DNA of 20,434 nt, from positions 50,853 to 71,286 of the forward strand of contig BMAT01005056.1 in NCBI GenBank assembly GCA_019649035.1. The letters are read 5' to 3'. Under the pieces are notes generated by a model that saw only the letters and a program-made list of their open reading frames with translations, was not told where the DNA came from and searched no databases. Source of the stretch: Elysia marginata (Eukaryota > Mollusca > Gastropoda > Plakobranchidae). Within the stretch, counting starts at the first letter, position 1. Each line of letters opens with the position of its first letter. The translations under genes were made by a program, and so were the position numbers. Shown here piece after piece: positions 17,061 to 20,434 of this stretch.

Positions 17061-18425
17061 GTGACTATTGTGTAATTGTGCTTTCTAATGTAACAGAAAC
17101 AGTAATCATTGAGAATATCAACGGTATTATTAATCAATAGCATTACAATTGTTTATAACAAACATTATTTTTTAACCTAACAATATATTAAAACAGCAGG
17201 CATATATTTTTGAAGTTAAAAATTTCATTGTATCAGGAAAATATTTGAAACATAAAAAAGAAAAACCAGACGAAAAATAAGTGCGATCACTGCTCTAGCA
17301 AAATGGCTCATCTTATTTTTCATTATTTTGAAATAATCGATCCTCTGCCATAAATAGTGTAAGTGATTAACTGAAAATCGCCATCTCCATTTTTTTTTTC
17401 ATTCTCATTCTTTCTCTACCCTTAGATGTACCTTAATCTTACAAATACAGCAATATGCACACCATTAAGAGGCATGAAGAGTTATGCAATTTAGCTATTG
17501 TAGTGATGAAATTGTCATTCATAAAAAAAAAACAAACAAAAAGACAAAAGAACTTAGGCATATAGCAGTTTTAGGTGACCAAAACTTTTTGAGAAGAAAT
17601 AAAACAAGAAGTGAAAACCAAACATAAACACACAAACAAAAGCATGAAAAAAATCATACGATATCTGAAACTAAAAGTAATTTAAAAAATGTAAAGCTTT
17701 TTTTTGTTGGTATACCTGCAGCAAGTCTACAGGTCTGTTACACAGTAAAGCATGAGTATTTTGCGGGTGGGAAAATTCAATCACTTTCCTAAATCAGCAT
17801 CTCTACTGCTTAATGGATTCTAATGTATTCCAAAGATATCAAACAGTGTTCAGCCTAACTTTTGAATAACCCTTGAAATGTCACAAAATAATTTTCTTTG
17901 TCACAATTTTGTGGTCCCATGCATGAACCTGATAACTCACAAGGATGTGAAACGGAGATATTTCAGGTCAAAATTTGGCTTTGACAAAGAACATATACAA
18001 GGTGACTAAGTTACAGGAAAGCATTTGGGGCCTTACACATTATGTACTTCAACCATTTAATTATATGTGATAAAGCACATTATGGAATACTTGCTTGTAT
18101 CTTAAAGTTAAACTCATTTTTTTAGGAAATTGAGGGTTATCAGGTTCATGCATGAGGCTACAGAATTTTCCTATCTTTATACCTCACAATTTCCCATTTA
18201 TATGGTCAATATAATCAACCGGTGACACTTCTAGGGCTCAAGAAGCCTGATACTATAAAAAAACCCTGAAAAATTCTATAAGATTTTTGACACAGTTTTT
18301 CCATTAACCACAGAAAATAATTAATTATGGCAAAAACTAAGCGAGGCAATGTCACCTGAAGACACAAGCAAAGAAATGGTTATTTTAGAAATCACTAATT
18401 TTTTTCTAAACTCTTTAAATGCGAG
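17061..18425. other. AT-rich sequence, no gene recognised
   Basis: The stretch consists of homopolymers and AT-rich single-copy-looking sequence. I found no domain, tRNA-like fold or inverted-repeat end in it. Confidence 0.5.
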
Positions 18426-18501
18426 CGGCAGCACTTTGCGGCCATTAGGTCTGACCCTAAGGACGAGTGGCCGCAGACTGCAGACAAACCATACAATGCG
18501 T
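18426..18501 (+). other. GC-rich, exon-like island of unknown identity
   Basis: This short stretch is far richer in G+C than its surroundings. It follows a T-rich tract ending in AG (18424-18425) and stops before a strong donor, GTAAGTAT, at 18502. In the frame starting at 18426 it reads RQHFAAIRSDPKDEWPQTAD, then KPYNA, with no stops, and would leave a phase-1 junction. I do not recognise the protein. It could be an exon of an unseen gene, a decayed exon, or a fragment of a repeat. No neighbouring exon was found. Confidence 0.25.
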
Positions 18502-19577
18502 GTAAGTATGGAATATGCAACAGATAAAAGAGTGAATGAAACATTGCCACAATAATTTCACAGAGATTATTGTTTTGGTTCAGCTCAAACTTATCCAAGA
18601 AACAACATTGCTCGCAAACCCAAATAGTCGTCCACCACTCTCTCACTTTAGTGTGTTTCAAAATCTTCCAAAACTATCCATCAAAACAAGGTTTTGGCCT
18701 CCGAACTTAAGCAGTTAAACAGCTAATTTAAATAACCGACAATAGCGATGCAATAACCAACAAAGTAAAAAATGATATAAACGAGAAGTGCCATGGCACC
18801 TGCCAAACAAAAGTGTAGAGAGTAAAAAGTCTGGCCTAGCGACAATGAGATCAACCATAATCTTTTTCAAAGTTAGAACACACCCTAACTGATATGACAA
18901 ATTGCTGCCGGTGGGTTACAATTCTGTATCACAAACAGCCCAAACAACATTTACATGTTTCAATGCAAAAAGCAAAAAACATAAAAAAAAAAAAATAAAA
19001 ACACAAAGTTTCATATAACTTATCAAGAAAATAAAAATAGAAAACTCTCTTGGTGTTATTTCTACCTTATAAGACAATCAGTATTGATTGAAACCTTAAG
19101 TTTATTCATCGAGTAAATATCTCTAATTCTCTATCCTATTCAGTGTCTACCATATTTATTACAATTTTACTGAGTATAAAACTTCAAGAAATAAGAGTGA
19201 ACATTAGAAAAACATGAAAAGTAAAACGAGTCAAAAAGAAAAAAAGTCAGCAGACCATAAAAATCATCCCATGTATAACTTAAATCTCAATACAGGTGTG
19301 AAAGACATGCGAACCTAGAGTCAATCATTTGACTCACAATATGAGTTTTATGCTTTCATCATTTAAAAAAAAAAGGTTATAATCTTCCACCGCCAAAGGC
19401 AGACTCGAGACTTTATATATTTTCCCCCCACAGGCTGATAAACACCAAAGCAAATTCAACTCATATTTCAGAGCATTATAGTACTGCTGCCTGTTAGGCG
19501 CTCAAATACTAACTTTCCACAAATTTCAAGCAAATCAATTTTTTTAAGTAAGGTATAATTCACAAATTTCAAGCACT
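18502..19577. other. AT-rich sequence, no gene recognised
   Basis: Only short open frames without recognisable similarity and several poly-A runs are seen. Nothing supports an additional exon to partner the island at 18426-18501. Confidence 0.5.
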
Positions 19578-19660
19578 GCCTAAAGCCAGTACCCATTTTA
19601 CAGGTGGGTAGACTGAGGAAAGTGTGGATAAATTATTTTCCTAAGGCAGCTACAACATGC
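19578..19660 (-). repeat. SINE body fragment, minus strand
   Basis: On the minus strand it reads GCTGCCTTAGGAAAATAATT, then TATCCACACTTTCCTCAGTC, then TACCCACCTGTAAAATGGGT and ACTGGC. This is the segment of tRNA-derived SINEs that lies just after a CTTGGGCAAGGCACTTTA-like block. The tRNA head is lost. A CCACAAATTTCAAGCA word occurs just to its left at about 19517 and, nearly intact, again at 19561. Confidence 0.65.
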
Positions 19661-20012
19661 ATTGAGCACTATGTACACTATGTTGATCTTTTTGAAACAG
19701 TAAAATGTTTAAGGAGAGTTGTTTGTGATATAGCCCTCATTCCTACTCAAATGTGTACTCTTATGAGGCAATAGATTAAAAAACTCAAGTGAACTAAAGT
19801 CTTATACGTAAACAAACCAAATGATCTTTTAGATTTAACAGTTTTCACACTTACCTTTAAGCTTTTAAGATTTTTCACAAATTTACTTTTTTTTTGTTCA
19901 TCCCAAATATTTCAAATGCTATTACATTTCTTTTGTAAACTTGTGGTTTTTTTTTCAAATTAAAACAGTTAAAAAGAAAAAAAAAGAAGAGTGAAAATAA
20001 AATTCCTTTATA
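19661..20012. other. AT-rich spacer, nothing recognised
   Basis: The spacer consists of poly-A and poly-T runs and short words only. No coding or repeat family is identified. Confidence 0.5.
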
Positions 20013-20277
20013 AGTCTTGCAACCAGTTCAAATAAGCCGGCTGTTGGAAATTTCAAGTTAAAAAAAAAACCAACTCTCAATACAACATTTTTTCCTCAAT
20101 AACTCTTTATATAGGTACAAAAAAAGTCTATAATTCTTCCACAAAATATGGATGAAAAAAGAATTACGCTAGTTTTTAATATTTAGAAGCTTAAATAAAT
20201 CAAGACGTTCAACATTTCAACGCCTTGTTATGCCAGGCTTTGGGAACACCAACTCATTTGAACTTTTTTGCAAGACA
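20013..20277 (+). mobile_element. TGTCTTGC-type MITE, copy 4 (265 bp)
   Basis: The left end reads GTCTTGCAACCAGTTCAAAT and continues AAGCCGG. The reverse complement of the right end reads TGTCTTGCAAAAAAGTTCAA and continues ATGAGTTGG. The interior AATTCTTCCACAAAATAT matches part of the family's internal motif. It has no coding capacity. The first base of the left end differs from the consensus T. Confidence 0.72.
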
Positions 20278-20434
20278 TTTTCCTTTTGTTTTTGCTTGCT
20301 TATCATTCAAATTCCTGATATCCTATGAGTAGTGGGAATCGGAAATAAGAGACATGAACTTGACATTATTTACACATGTATAGTTTACTACAATATTAGA
20401 CTGATATGACACTTGAAGATTCATGGCAAATGCA

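Noticed and set aside
16802..17143. Minus-strand open frame of 113 codons, rich in His, Thr and Gln
   Set aside because: It lies across the TG-rich low-complexity tract. The absence of stops is explained by the repeat words.
1..20434. CRISPR arrays, phage modules, toxin-antitoxin pairs or gene clusters of a new system
   Set aside because: The window has spliced animal-type exons and eukaryotic transposons only. No regular spaced repeats or compact gene clusters exist on either strand.

Overview
The window looks like nuclear DNA from an invertebrate animal, most likely a mollusc or another lophotrochozoan. The DNA is AT-rich. The only convincing gene is split by GT-AG introns, and the rest is crowded with tRNA-derived SINEs, MITEs, a mariner copy and a decayed non-LTR retrotransposon. 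No operons, bacterial genes, CRISPR array or phage-like modules are visible. The species assignment is an inference from the repeat types and from the protein, and it is not certain.

Region 1-1311 is a decayed mariner element on the minus strand. Its transposase copy is broken by stops and at least one frameshift, although the DD34D spacing can still be read. Region 2428-8327 holds the last four recognisable exons, on the plus strand, of a lysosomal-type beta-mannosidase (GH2 family, MANBA-like). The exons are 2428-2580, 3881-4059, 6479-6667 and 8001-8327. Reading phases match across all three introns (phases 1, 0 and 0), and the stop codon is at 8325-8327. They encode about 281 residues: the end of the catalytic barrel and the two C-terminal Ig-like domains. 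The 5' part of the gene, including the catalytic glutamates, lies upstream of the window. The introns are filled with SINEs, MITEs and what seem to be decayed copies of the end of the first visible exon.

Region 8328-20434 is intergenic or 3' flank, with no confident gene. It holds a SINE-tail fragment with a possible poly(A) signal, an 801-bp pogo/Tigger-like MITE with TA target duplication (10400-11200), a foldback repeat (11522-11690), and the 3' end of a dead LINE with two tandem duplications of about 80 bp (13800-14845). It also holds several copies of one unclassified MITE family whose ends begin TGTCTTGC (one pair nested), a (CA)n(TA)n microsatellite and a TG-rich tract. A short GC-rich, exon-like island of unknown identity lies at 18426-18501.

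Nothing here amounts to a new multi-gene system. The most distinctive signals are the apparent duplication of a beta-mannosidase exon end inside its own intron, the hydrophobic C-terminal extension of that enzyme, and the TGTCTTGC MITE family with a conserved internal motif.
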